A stretch of 64,000 bases of DNA from contig JALRMH010000014.1 in assembly GCA_026119935.1 (NCBI GenBank), positions 620,001-684,000 of the forward strand. The letters are read 5' to 3'. A program made the translations under genes and the position numbers. Source of the stretch: Endothia cerciana (taxonomy: Eukaryota > Ascomycota > Sordariomycetes > Diaporthales > Cryphonectriaceae). Under the pieces are notes generated by a model. That model was not told the DNA's origin and searched no databases. It saw nothing but the letters and a program-made list of their open reading frames with translations. Positions 33,224 through 44,149 of this stretch are shown here, piece after piece; the stretch's first letter is position 1; the number at the start of each line of letters is the position of its first letter.

Positions 33224-36200
33224 ATTTCCAGCCGTGGCTGTTTAGATATGAACATCCGTGGCGCGGCTGGCGCCGAACCTTGTTTGACCCGCCCGCGTGG
33301 AGCTGAGATCACGGGCGTGAGCAAGCAAGTGAAAGGCGGCGGCGGCGGTGAGGCCTGGCCTGGACTGGACAGCCTAACGGCACTACTACTGTACTGCAGG
33401 TGAGCCAGCACCCAGCCTGTAGGCCTGGGTCTCGGCGCTTCGAACACTAATTCTGGAGCTAACTCTGAAGCGTTGGAAGGACGAAAACGGATCTCGGGCC
33501 CAGTGTCCAGAGGGTGTGCTATAGTAGGGTCTATAATAGGGCCAACGGCTGAACCGTCTTCCACTAGTAGCGCTCTGTGGGGGGCGAAGACCCTTTGTGA
33601 GAACAGGTCGTCGATACCCAGTGCATATCCAAGAAGAAGCTCGACTTCACTTGGTTCGGCCAGTTGCCACGTGGCCGAGAGCATACAAAGTTTGGCCTTT
33701 GTTCCTTGGGTTTTGCACAAGCGACAGGCTGAGCTTGCGCCGGGCATCGTGATGTGGCAGCGTATCGTGATGGCAGAGGGCCACTGGTCCATGCGCGGTG
33801 TCAGGACAGCCCAGTAACCTACCTCCTGGGTGCGGTCTCTCATTGGGCTTCTGGGAGGCCGAGGCCGTCTTAACACCCAGGGTAGTGTCCCCGCGGTTCA
33901 GGGGATAGGATCTAGAGTGTTCCTCGATGCAGTATGCGCCCCACGAGAGAAGCCGACGAGGCGACCAGTCCTCGCGGGCGCCAGGCACTAAAGTTTTGAT
34001 AGCTCCGTCAGCTCACAACCAAGACTGATTAGAGGGTCACGAATATGGACAAGGGTGTCTTGTGGAGTGGGGCCCGCACATTACCTGCTCAGTGCTGCCC
34101 CAGCCCAGCCATGGCATGCCCGGATCCATCTCGATCGAGAGCAGCAGAGCACAACGCCCCCCCCCCCCGGCACCCAGAGGGCCTGGAGGGGGCACGACCC
34201 GTCTGACCCGTCCGGACCATGAGACCCGCCCGTCACCTGCAGATGCGCGCCTTCCCGCCTGTGCCAAGAAAGGGCCACTCGTGACGTATGGCCAGAAAGG
34301 GTTGTCAAGCTCGCGGGCCTACTTGGGCGTCTCCGAGGATACCATCGTGGCGTTGGTGTCGCAGAAGACTTGAGGGACAGCAAGCGGCACAGAGAAATCA
34401 AGTTTTTCCCCCAGAGCTCGGGCCGGTAGAGAGGATAGTTATCCTTCTCGGCCTGAGCTACATAGCACCCTAGTAGTATTGCTCGGGTGGTTCAGGTTAA
34501 CGAACGTGCCTGCGCCCCAGAGAGCCATCCCCAGGGGCATACACAGGCAATGGTACTACCATAGTATACGTACATAACAGGTTTCTGGTGGATGTGTGTC
34601 GTCAGGTCAGGGCCCAGAACGGTCCTGGGATGTGGGCCCTTTTGATATCGTCACCACCATTCATGAGGTCAGAACTCAAAAATGATGTGTGTACACTATA
34701 CAGCCCTTGGGGGTGGGGGGGGGGAGGAAGGAAGTGGACGGGGAAGATTTTGCCCACCTCAGGCCAGCCAGCCCAACAGCCTCATCGGGGCTCGTCCTTA
34801 ACCCAAGAAGGCGAGGGGACGGCAGGGGTCATTCCGGATTCTTCGGCCCTTGGGCGTCCTGACAGCCTGAACGCATCATAGCGCCTGTGAGGATCTCCGC
34901 GGCAGGCCTGCTCCGGGCTCCTTTGCTTGCAAGTGGGAATCGACCCAACAGCGCCGCTTGTCACAGTACGGGTTGTACTGCGCCATGTAGATCATCGTAG
35001 GTACGGTATGCCGTTTTTCTCTCCTTGCCATTATGCACCCGGTACTCGAGAGAGACGGGCTGGTCGGACCCATTCACCCATTCACACCCGGGGTCGCCTA
35101 GGACTACGTTCCATGCCTTTATTCTCTATCTTCATCCTCTCCTCCTGTACCTACATAGTATCCCGGCTGCTCTACAGTACATAGAACCTCCCACCGTTGC
35201 CACTCCGCCGTACAACCCAGCGTGACCAGGCCAGCGCGTACGCCGCCGACATCGACGCCACGAAGGCTTCGGACTGGGCGTCGAGGGCGTCGAGCTGTCC
35301 GCCTTCCGCCTCCAACAACCCGCGTCGTGACCTGGCTTGCTGAAGCGAGACGAACGCGGACAGACCGCCGGCCGGCCGAGAACAGGAAAACATATCCCCC
35401 AAGGTTCTCGATCCGCATCATCTGCGGAGGACATCGCGTTGCAAATTGCACGCACACTACGCCGCGCGCCGGTCTGAACCGTAACGCTGCTAGCCCCGAG
35501 CCTGAGCTGCTTGCTACTCTACCGCTTCCTCCAGGTTCCCGCCGTTGCCGGTGTTCCCGGAGCCGGGCCCTGACGTCGTCTACATAGTCGCTTCCCAGGT
35601 CACCGGCCTGGACGGCATGGCGGCACCGCATTTGGCATGTCATCATGCATAGTTGCAGCTTCGGCGCCACGCATTACAGACAAAAGAGACAGGGCATAGA
35701 CAATCCCCCTTTCCCTACCTGCCCATGTACCATCGCTCTGCATGCGCTGGCTGGCCGTCCGCCGATCCCCACAGTCCCCAGCGCAGGAGCATAAAATATT
35801 TGCGAGGCAGCCCGGCAGACCAGGTCACGCCTGCGGCCGCTTCCTCCTCCCTGGGCGCCCAGGGGTAGTATCCGCCCTCCTCGAGTGTTTTTCTTTTCTT
35901 TTCTTTGTCTGGACCAAGCCACCCCCCCCCCCCGGCAACAACAACCTTGACTCTGGGCCGCAGTGGTCATCGACCACCTCTGCGCCGTCATCTGGCCCCC
36001 AGTTCCCTCCCAGGCGACCCGCACCCGCCAAGGTCACACCTCTTTTAAACTATAGTGTCTTGTCCTACCGCTGTCGTGGTCGGTACCTTGCGTACCTCGT
36101 CCGCACGAGCTCGTCCCGGAGTGGTACCTGATCCCCCTCGGGACTTGGGAATCCTGCTTCCTCGCACCTCGCACCACGCACCGCGCATCACGCATCACTT

Positions 36201-37017
36201 CCGGCCGCCCTGCTGTGTCCCATTGGGATGTGGGTCCCGTGCTGATATCCCCCTCGACGTTGTACATGTGCTCGGTCCACGACCTGCGACATACTTCCGC
36301 CTTGCATCTCGCAGCTGAATCCTGACCCGCGGGAGACGAGGTATATGGCTTTTATGATCCAGTCTCAGGAAGAACCGTGAGTGAGTGTTGCTTATTCTTT
36401 TTCCCTTTTCCTGGTCCGCCTCATGCGCGCCTCGACGCCCTCCCTCCCCCCTCCCATCCCGTCGCTCGTCACAGCCGTGCTTCTTTTGCTGTGCATTACT
36501 GTACTGCTCGTTGTCACTGTCGCACCCACCACCCGCCCGCCGTCCTCTGTCGCTTCTTCCTGGCCGTGTGCTGGAATTTTTCCTGCCTCACGCCCGCTCT
36601 CATCCCACTGCATTGGGCTACCTGCCATAGTAGGTGCTGCTCAACAACGGTGTAGGAGGGCGAGCGCCTCATCCTCGAGACAGCCTGCGGCCTGGCGGTC
36701 CAATCTCCTGCCCATCCTTGATCACCTCATATATATCGGCTCCCACCATATCACCACCCTTACTTTTAAGTGCATGCGAGGTCTGGGCTCCGACATGTCC
36801 TGACCGCATTGACTCACCGCATCGTTCCCTGCACCTCTCGTCCACTCAGATTCGGGCCCATGAATCGTCATTATGTCGATCCGGGGAGGTATGGACCTGG
36901 CACATAATCAGTATCTGGACAATCCACCTGTCTCCAGTTCCAGTCGGTCATCACCTGCTTGCTCACTGCCCACTTCTCTGTCTCGCCTTGTTTTTTTTTT
37001 GGGGGGGGGGGGGTGTT

Positions 37018-37056
37018 TTCTTCTTCTTCTTCTTCTTCTTCTTCTTTCTTTCTTTC
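37018..37056. repeat. (TTC)n microsatellite in arrestin leader
   Basis: About nine TTC units grade into CTTT units, immediately after a run of 13 G. It lies roughly 80-115 bases upstream of the arrestin ATG. Confidence 0.9.
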
Positions 37057-37133
37057 CCCCTTCTTCCCACTACCGCTCTCTTTTCCGGTTCTAAGCCCAC
37101 CCATGAATTGGTCGATTTCTAACGTGATTGAAA

Positions 37134-40100
37134 ATGACCACAGGCACAGACACCCGTCCGCCTGAACAGTATCCTTACTACTACTCGTCTCGAGGCACGG
37201 TCTATTATACCCCTCAGAACGCCGCTGATCGGCGCCCCCGCCGCATCGCACCCGCGAGCCCGACCCTGCCGGCACCGCGCATCGGTCCTCGCCAGCGTCG
37301 TCCTCACTCGATCCACATTGTCTCCTATCCTTCCGGATACGTGCCACACGACTTGAGGCCCAAGCCGACATCCAGGGACCTCCGGAAGCAGCGGAGAAAG
37401 GAAGAGGAGAAGAGAAGGAAGAGGGAAGAGGAAGACAAGAAGAGGGAGGAGGAAAGGCAGAGAAAGCAGCGCGAACAGGACGAGAGGAGAAGGAGGATCC
37501 AGGACCAGGACCAGGACCAGGACCAGGACAAGAGGAGGTCTTTTGCCCCGTCGTCTTCCGGTGAAAAGAGGGTCGGCACGCTGTTGAACAAGCTCAAGGC
37601 TGCCTTCTCTTCCCACGACGCCGAGCCGCAGAGACCTACGGCCCCCGACGCTGAGACGACGCTGAGGCCGAGAACGCAGCCGAGGACACGGGTACGCCCT
37701 GTCAGCTGGCTGAGCGTCACAAGTAGGTTGTCGAGGGCAGAGGATAGCCTTGGCGCCGAGCAAGTTCCGTCATCGACAGCGTCACCCCTCCGAAGGCCGA
37801 CCACCGCACCACAACTCTCAAGTCGACGACACGCGACTGTACCGTGCGCCCCAAACTCGGCACTAGCCGTAGCCCCTGGGCAGCCCTCCCTGCGTCCTGC
37901 TGCGCCTACCAGGCCGGCGCCCACGTCTGCACCTGATTCATCATCGAGACCCGAGGCTCCGAGGCTGCCGGTGCCTCCTTCCACCGCCTCGGACGCCGCA
38001 ATGGTGGACATCTCGTTGAGGGGACCAAACCTGGCCCACGGACCAGGCATTGGTGTGGCCAATTCCCACCGGAACAGCTTCATGTCCGTCAGGTCGGCCA
38101 AGAATGTTGTCAGCTCCTCTGTCCAGGAGATCCAGCAGCCCAAGCCCACTGCTTCTGGCAGCGGACTCTCATGTACTATCCTTTTGGCCGAGCCCAATGT
38201 CTTTCTGACGGGTTTCGATCACGATGGTCATACGCGGCACGAGAGCCACAACTCGACTGCCCTCCTGCGGGGAAAACTGCAGCTCAACGTCTCAAAAAAT
38301 ACCAAGATCAAGTCCGTCACGCTGAAACTCTTAGGCAAGGCGCGCACGGAATGGCCGGAAGGGATCCCACCCCTGAAGGTCGACATGTACGAAGAGGAGT
38401 CTTTGAGGACGCAGGCCCTAACGTTCTTCCACGCTATGCACGACGGCTGGGAGACCGAGTTTGGGAACCAATGCTCATACATGCTGAAGGGCAACAACTC
38501 TAGCTCAAATCTCTCCAAGCCGTCTCTGAGCCCCGGAGAGTCGGGGAGCTCTCTCGGGGGTCGACCCCGGTCGAACCTGAGTGCGAAAGAGCTGAAGAAA
38601 TTGTCGCTCCGCTCGGTCGAGTCTAGGAGTTTTGGCAAGGGAGACTCCCCGGCGGCAAGCCAGGTGCAAGCAAAGGGATTCAAGGTCTTCTACCCCGGCA
38701 TGTACGAGTACTCTTTCGAACTTCCTATCGACCACCACCAGCTGGAGACCATCAAGCTCCAGTACGGCTCCGTCAAGTGGGAGCTCGAGACGACGGTCGA
38801 GCGCGCAGGCGCCTTCAAACCCAACCTGCACGGTACCAAGGAGGTGTCGATCGTGCGCGTCCCAGACCAGATGTCGCTCGAGACATCGGAGCCGATCTCA
38901 ATATCACGGCAATGGGAGGATCAGCTCCACTACGACATCATGATATCCGGAAAGTCCTTTCCCATCGGCGCCAAGATCCCCATCGCCTTCAAGCTCACGC
39001 CTCTCGCCAAGGTGCAGGTCCACAAGCTGAAGATCTTCGTTACCGAATCGATCGAATACTGGACCAACGACCGGAGAGTGACGAGGAAAGACCCCGGGAA
39101 GAAGATCCTCCTGCTTGAGAAATCCGCTGGCAAGCCGATTGACAAGCAATTTGCAACAAGCGAGCTGCGCATCCTCAGCGGTGGAGAGCTGTCCCCAGAC
39201 GAGCGGCTCCACGCTCGTGAGTCGGCCGCCCGCAGGAGGACCCTGGACGCACAGCGCACGGGAACCTTGGCTCAGCCCCTGCCAGAACCCTCGGAGAACC
39301 TGCTCGGCGATTTGGACCTCGGTCTTGAGACATACTGGGGCTCGACGGAGATGGAGATGAACGTCCAGATGCCGACGTGCGAGATGATGGCCAAGGACAA
39401 ATCCCTACGGATGCACCCAGACTGCAGCTGGAAGAACGTCAACGTGTACCACTGGATGAAGATTGTGATGCGCATATCCCGCCTGGACCCCGAAGACCCA
39501 GCTGGCAAGCGCAGACGGCACTTTGAGATCAGTATCGACTCGCCGTTCACGGTGCTCAACTGCCGTGCGACGCAGGCCAACACTGCTCTGCCTCAGTACG
39601 ACCGCCCGGAGGCGCTGGGCGATTTCCGCAGGCAGACGTCTTGTGGGTGTCCAGATGCCCAGGTCCTCAGCACAAGCGGAGGCACTCCCGAAAACACCAG
39701 CGGCACTTCGGTCGACCACGTCGCACTCCCTATGCCACCTCGGGCAGCTCACCTGCACACGGCATCACAAGGCATCAACGGCAACTCGGCTTCTTCCACG
39801 GCCCCTGTCATAACACCCACCGGCGGCATGGGTCCGAGCCCGACGGCGCCCACATCGGCAAATCCCCTGCAGCGGGTTTGTGACCAGGATGCCGCCGCCC
39901 GGCCGATCCACCTCATCCGATACCCATCGTTTGACCCGCCGCCTTTCAACGCCGACAACCCTCCCCCGCCCATGCCTACGCCCCCGCCCAACTACGACCT
40001 AGTGGTTGGCACACCAAGCGTCGACGGCATGGCGGGCTACTTCGAGCGCCTCTCCCGCTATGAGTGTCCGGCTGAGCAAGACCAGGCGCAAGGGGGGGAC

Positions 40101-40421
40101 AATTACTCTGCCACAGGCGTGGACGGGCCTGGAGAAGCTAGCTCGTCGCAGGCAGCGCACGTCGCGGAATCGGACGACGATGAAGAAGATACCGAGGTTG
40201 AATCTGACTCGGATTCGGCGGACAAGAGGGGACCTGCCAGGACTGTCAGTCGTGCAGGTACGGTGAACGTCGCAAACCCGCGCACACCTGGAGGCAGGCT
40301 GGTCCCGAGCAGGAGTTTTGAGATCGCCAGGCCGGGAAACAACTCGAACTTTACGCTGGATATGTCAGGTGTGGTCAGGAGGGGAGGCACGACGGCTAAC
40401 GCGGGAGCGAATGGAGCATGA
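37134..40421 (+). CDS. alpha-arrestin (ART family), ubiquitin-ligase adaptor
   Basis: A single exon of 1095 residues, starting at the ATG at 37134. The frame is open two codons further upstream but has no ATG there. Residues about 83-137 form a highly charged Lys/Arg/Glu segment followed by Gln-Asp repeats. An arrestin N-domain begins near residue 345 (TILLAEPNVFLTGF ... LLRGKLQLNVSKNTKIKSVTLKLLGKARTEWPEG). The arrestin C-domain follows at about 590-825 (HYDIMISGKSFPIGAKIPIAFKL ... FTVLNC). A PPxY motif (PPNY, near residue 953) sits in the Pro-rich tail. Fungal alpha-arrestins use such PY motifs to bring Rsp5/Nedd4-type HECT ligases to plasma-membrane transporters and trigger endocytosis. The cargo is unknown. 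The length and N-terminal extension are large for the family. Confidence 0.87.
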   Translation: MTTGTDTRPPEQYPYYYSSRGTVYYTPQNAADRRPRRIAPASPTLPAPRIGPRQRRPHSIHIVSYPSGYVPHDLRPKPTSRDLRKQRRKEEEKRRKREEEDKKREEERQRKQREQDERRRRIQDQDQDQDQDKRRSFAPSSSGEKRVGTLLNKLKAAFSSHDAEPQRPTAPDAETTLRPRTQPRTRVRPVSWLSVTSRLSRAEDSLGAEQVPSSTASPLRRPTTAPQLSSRRHATVPCAPNSALAVAPGQPSLRPAAPTRPAPTSAPDSSSRPEAPRLPVPPSTASDAAMVDISLRGPNLAHGPGIGVANSHRNSFMSVRSAKNVVSSSVQEIQQPKPTASGSGLSCTILLAEPNVFLTGFDHDGHTRHESHNSTALLRGKLQLNVSKNTKIKSVTLKLLGKARTEWPEGIPPLKVDMYEEESLRTQALTFFHAMHDGWETEFGNQCSYMLKGNNSSSNLSKPSLSPGESGSSLGGRPRSNLSAKELKKLSLRSVESRSFGKGDSPAASQVQAKGFKVFYPGMYEYSFELPIDHHQLETIKLQYGSVKWELETTVERAGAFKPNLHGTKEVSIVRVPDQMSLETSEPISISRQWEDQLHYDIMISGKSFPIGAKIPIAFKLTPLAKVQVHKLKIFVTESIEYWTNDRRVTRKDPGKKILLLEKSAGKPIDKQFATSELRILSGGELSPDERLHARESAARRRTLDAQRTGTLAQPLPEPSENLLGDLDLGLETYWGSTEMEMNVQMPTCEMMAKDKSLRMHPDCSWKNVNVYHWMKIVMRISRLDPEDPAGKRRRHFEISIDSPFTVLNCRATQANTALPQYDRPEALGDFRRQTSCGCPDAQVLSTSGGTPENTSGTSVDHVALPMPPRAAHLHTASQGINGNSASSTAPVITPTGGMGPSPTAPTSANPLQRVCDQDAAARPIHLIRYPSFDPPPFNADNPPPPMPTPPPNYDLVVGTPSVDGMAGYFERLSRYECPAEQDQAQGGDNYSATGVDGPGEASSSQAAHVAESDDDEEDTEVESDSDSADKRGPARTVSRAGTVNVANPRTPGGRLVPSRSFEIARPGNNSNFTLDMSGVVRRGGTTANAGANGA

Positions 40422-42793
40422 TGCCATGACACGACGATACGATCTGGGGACCGCAATAACGATATTGGGAGGATGGGAAGATGGACCGGGGTGTGTGTTT
40501 GCCATCAGCGGCTATGATACCACTGTTGTACAGAGCGAGGACAGCTGGATGATCTACGGTGGTGGTGGTCCAAATTGTCATAATGATGTCGATACCATCA
40601 CGGAGTATTGGACTGACATTTTGGGCGTTCGAAGATCCTTGGCTACATACCCCACCTACATGTACGCATGGGTGATGTCTGAAAAAGCATTGGCATTCTT
40701 GGGATGGTTGGGCTGGCGATGGGAGGTCAATTTGAGCAGCGACCGGTTCGGGTTGGATCAGCATGAGCATTGACATGGAGAATGACTAAAGAATGAGATT
40801 TGTTTCAATTTACCCAGGCATTTAGCCACGCTAGATATTGCCCGCGTTTCTACTTGTATGCAATGCCGGAGGACAAGATGCTGACTTGCTCGACCGTCAG
40901 GCCCGATGTCTCCACTCAAGGCAGAGGAGGGAGGGCACCCTAAGCCGAGACTACTCTAGTGGTGAAGCCTTCCTGCTGTTCTCAAAAAGAAGCAGCGGGC
41001 GGGGGAGGATCGAGGTGTATCTGAATGCCAAGAGTGCAATCATTCCCTTGCCTACACACTTCTATCTCTGCCAGAGGGTGGGAAGCCCCCTACCCTTACA
41101 TATCCATCATACACAGAGGAGTCTCTACTCCTGAAAGGTCAGGCAGCTGAATCAAAGAGTACAAAGACCCTGCACAGACCCTGCACAGAGACAAAGACAG
41201 ATGTCTAGACGCCTTGGCTCTTAGAAACAACTCATTTCGTATATGTATGGCGAGGTTTGCCTCGGCTGCAGTCCTCGACTCCAAGCACGCGTTTGCTGCT
41301 GGTGCGCCGCTGCTGGTGGGTTACATAAACACTCGCACGTGATGACCCCTGTCCTCAACTTCATGTCGTCTCCAACCAGGCGACGCTGGATCCCATGACA
41401 GCTGGGTCGTGTCTTCTGCTGCAGGATCGTGGACTTGACAATTCAATCGTATGGTGAAGATCAGGGATCCCATCAGCAGCCCGTTATGTTTGGGAATTCC
41501 TTTTGCTGGCGGGGGAGAGGGCCCGGGGGGGGGGGGACGCGTTCAGGGCACACACCCTAGGTCTGGGACTGGAAGCCTGAGAGGGCGTGGGCGGGCGAAT
41601 GGAGAATATATTTGAAGGCCCCGATGTTGCGAGATGCAAGTGCTCTCAGACTGGAATCACCTGTCGGCTGAATAGCAACGTGGCGGCCCCTGTGCTCCGC
41701 TATGGGCTGCCGCGGCAGGGTTCCCAGCCTCAATATGACGGGGACGTCCAAGGAGGTGTTTGGGCGTACGAAGCTGCTCTGTGTGCGAGGCTCGATCGAG
41801 GTCGGTTCTCACAGTTTCGAGGACCACAGATAGTGCGCTGTGGTGTCCAGGATCCACGAGGCTGCTGCTTACTCGACCAGGCTGAGGACTCCAAGACTGC
41901 GGCATCACGAAGGAGGAGGGGCGTGGGTAGGAATGCTAGTATGTAGGAAGCGCAAAGTAAGTCACAAGGGGAATTGTCTTCTTTTATTACCCCAAAATGA
42001 ATGGCTCTAGCTTTGGATCTCTGCCTAAAGCTTTCAACTTCACATTTAAGCCCCGCCATGTGTCCAATGAGAGTGGGCAATCTGGTGTGAAATAATAATT
42101 GATGCTGCCTAACTCACCATTCACTGTTAAGGTCCCACAATTTCAACCGTCTGTCGTCGGGTCTACTACAGAACTTCGAACTGCCAACTGATCGCGTTCC
42201 CAACCTTCCCCTCTCTTTCTTCAATACAACAACACCTACGAAGATTTTCGACCACCAACGTACACTCATCAAGGCACCACTGCCATCTTCATCGTTGTAT
42301 CTAAAAGATTTACATGCCAGTGTTGTTTCCCATCTTCACCATTTCTCCGTGTCATCAACTTGTCACGTCAAGAGAGGCGCTCCAGTTGCCGCCAGCGCCA
42401 GACCCGTCACCACGCTCGACAAGCATTCTACCTCCTCTCTCTTTCTCCCCTCACCCGGCGCTTTGCACATCCCGATCTTCAACCTCGTTGACGACGCCCA
42501 AGACCTTCGGGCAATACCCCCCGTTGGTCAGTTTGCGGAGGCAAGAACCCCTCCAACAATTCCTCACAGTCTCCAGGCCCGACACACCTGACCGACTGTT
42601 CCACTCCTTCACGACACGACATCCAACGGGCAATAACCCCCGTCGGCTTGATCATAGAGGCAATAGCCCATCGAGGCCCCTCACAACCTTCACCCCGTCA
42701 GGCCCGCCACACCTGACAACACCGCTCAAAGGTACTCCCAGCCAGTACGACTTGCCTTGCCACCTCACTAATCACCGGTAGGCTAGAGTCAAG
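40422..42793. other. intergenic, promoter of the coiled-coil gene
   Basis: No supported gene. It contains a run of 12 G at 41525-41536. The last 600 bases are C/T-rich with A-rich leader sequence before the ATG at 42794, which looks like an active fungal promoter and 5' UTR. Confidence 0.55.
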
Positions 42794-44149
42794 ATGGCGA
42801 CTCTTCCTTCTCGTCGTGTCCGAGCGAAGCTCCGCCAGCTGCTGACCCAGGCAATTCCGACGCTTGTGGTCTTCCTGTTCCAGTGCCTGTGGTCGTGGGC
42901 TGGTGCAGCAGAGCTCGTCGAGGAGACCATCCGCCAACGAGCCAAGGACGTGGCGATGACGCTACCAGCATTGGTCATGTACTGTATTGCCTGTCACTTT
43001 GTTCTATCCAAGCACCAGCGAGAGACGGCCTGCATTCGGCAACAGAAGGTGAGGATGCAATTCCGCCTTTTGGCTCGAGCTAAGGATCTCGCCACGATGA
43101 TCCACAATCGTGAGACTATGATCAAGAATCTCCGGGGCCAAGTCAATATCGCCAACAGGGTAGACTACCAGGTGCTCCTCAGAGGCATGTCAGATTCTTA
43201 CGAGGCGCCGCACGCATCAAAGCGTGGGCTCCAGGAGATGCAAGCTGAGCTCCGGGCGGCTAAGGGCAACATCGACGACCTGGAGGCAGCGCTGTTACTC
43301 AAGGACGGAGCCGAGGCCCTTGAATGGCTTGTGGAGTATGGACAGCAGATTAGGGACTTGAGGGCCGATATCGACTGCCTGGAAGAGGACAAATCAGTGC
43401 TCCGGAAACAGCTGAATTCGAAGAACGAGCTCATCAAGAAGGGCAAAGGAATAATCAAGCGGCTCCAGGAGACTATCGATGACTCCGGTGACCAACCTGA
43501 GGCACAAAAGTACCAGAAGATCGCGTTGAGCCTGAAGGATCGAGTCTACATACGTGCCAACCGCTGGCTCCTAGCGAAGCAACAGCATCATACCTCCGAC
43601 AACCAGAAACTTTCCTCTGAGCGCGATCATTGGAAGTCCCTGTATCTGGGCGAGGCCGAGCTGTGTCGGAAGTTCAGGGCTCACTGGTACAAAGAGACAT
43701 TTGAGGATGTCGAGTCGGACGATGAGTCCGAGGTCACAGCAGAGAACTGTCGTCTTCATACCACGATCCGAAGGCAGAAGGACGTTCAGACTCGTCTCCA
43801 GAGTACGGTCCAGGAACTTCGACAAGACAACGCTTGTCTCCAGACCACGGTCCACAGTCTTCATCAGGATAACGCTCGTCTTCGGACTGAGACCCTGTGT
43901 GGTAGATGCAAGCAGCCCCTAGAACACGTGGCAGACTCGGGCTCGGATGGCTCGGATGGACCTCCAGGACCCCCTTCAGGCGGAGCTGGTGACGGCGATG
44001 GTGCAGCGGACAAGGACAAAGGCAATCGCTCCACCTCACGGAAGGATGACCTTGGAGGCAGCAATGATCACAGCGACGAGGATAATAAGGATGATGGAGA
44101 TGATAATGATGGGCAAGGTGGCGCCGTCTCGGAGGTTGCTGCAACTTAG
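42794..44149 (+). CDS. membrane-anchored coiled-coil protein, unknown family
   Basis: 451 residues end at TAG (44147-44149). Two hydrophobic segments near the N-terminus (about residues 20-40 and 54-72) are separated by a charged loop and predict insertion in a membrane. Residues about 73-370 are heptad-rich coiled coil. A CGRC motif follows, then a Gly/Ser/Asp/Asn-rich acidic tail. I do not recognise a family. The frame continues past the TAG without another stop for 757 codons. The promoter side is typical, so at least this first part is probably expressed. Confidence 0.65.
   Translation: MATLPSRRVRAKLRQLLTQAIPTLVVFLFQCLWSWAGAAELVEETIRQRAKDVAMTLPALVMYCIACHFVLSKHQRETACIRQQKVRMQFRLLARAKDLATMIHNRETMIKNLRGQVNIANRVDYQVLLRGMSDSYEAPHASKRGLQEMQAELRAAKGNIDDLEAALLLKDGAEALEWLVEYGQQIRDLRADIDCLEEDKSVLRKQLNSKNELIKKGKGIIKRLQETIDDSGDQPEAQKYQKIALSLKDRVYIRANRWLLAKQQHHTSDNQKLSSERDHWKSLYLGEAELCRKFRAHWYKETFEDVESDDESEVTAENCRLHTTIRRQKDVQTRLQSTVQELRQDNACLQTTVHSLHQDNARLRTETLCGRCKQPLEHVADSGSDGSDGPPGPPSGGAGDGDGAADKDKGNRSTSRKDDLGGSNDHSDEDNKDDGDDNDGQGGAVSEVAAT

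Larger units (their letters stand above)
31088..37133. other. long gene-poor interval before the alpha-arrestin gene
   Basis: Six kilobases without a gene I can support. A GC-rich open frame at 33037-33876 (-) and mixed-frame coding-like scraps at 35170-35670 (-) are unrecognised and inconsistent across frames. Poly-C or poly-G runs occur at 33210-33223, 34157-34168, 34715-34724, 35922-35933 and 37001-37013. The last kilobase is pyrimidine-rich and presumably the arrestin promoter and leader. Confidence 0.5.

Noticed and set aside
33037..33876. 279-codon open frame on the minus strand
   Set aside because: GC-rich, no domain, no start context, contains the poly-C run as polyglycine, and composition is unlike the neighbouring genes.
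35119..35670. Overlapping minus-strand frames with locally coding-like segments
   Set aside because: The good-looking segments sit in different frames with no convincing splice sites to join them. Too weak to call.
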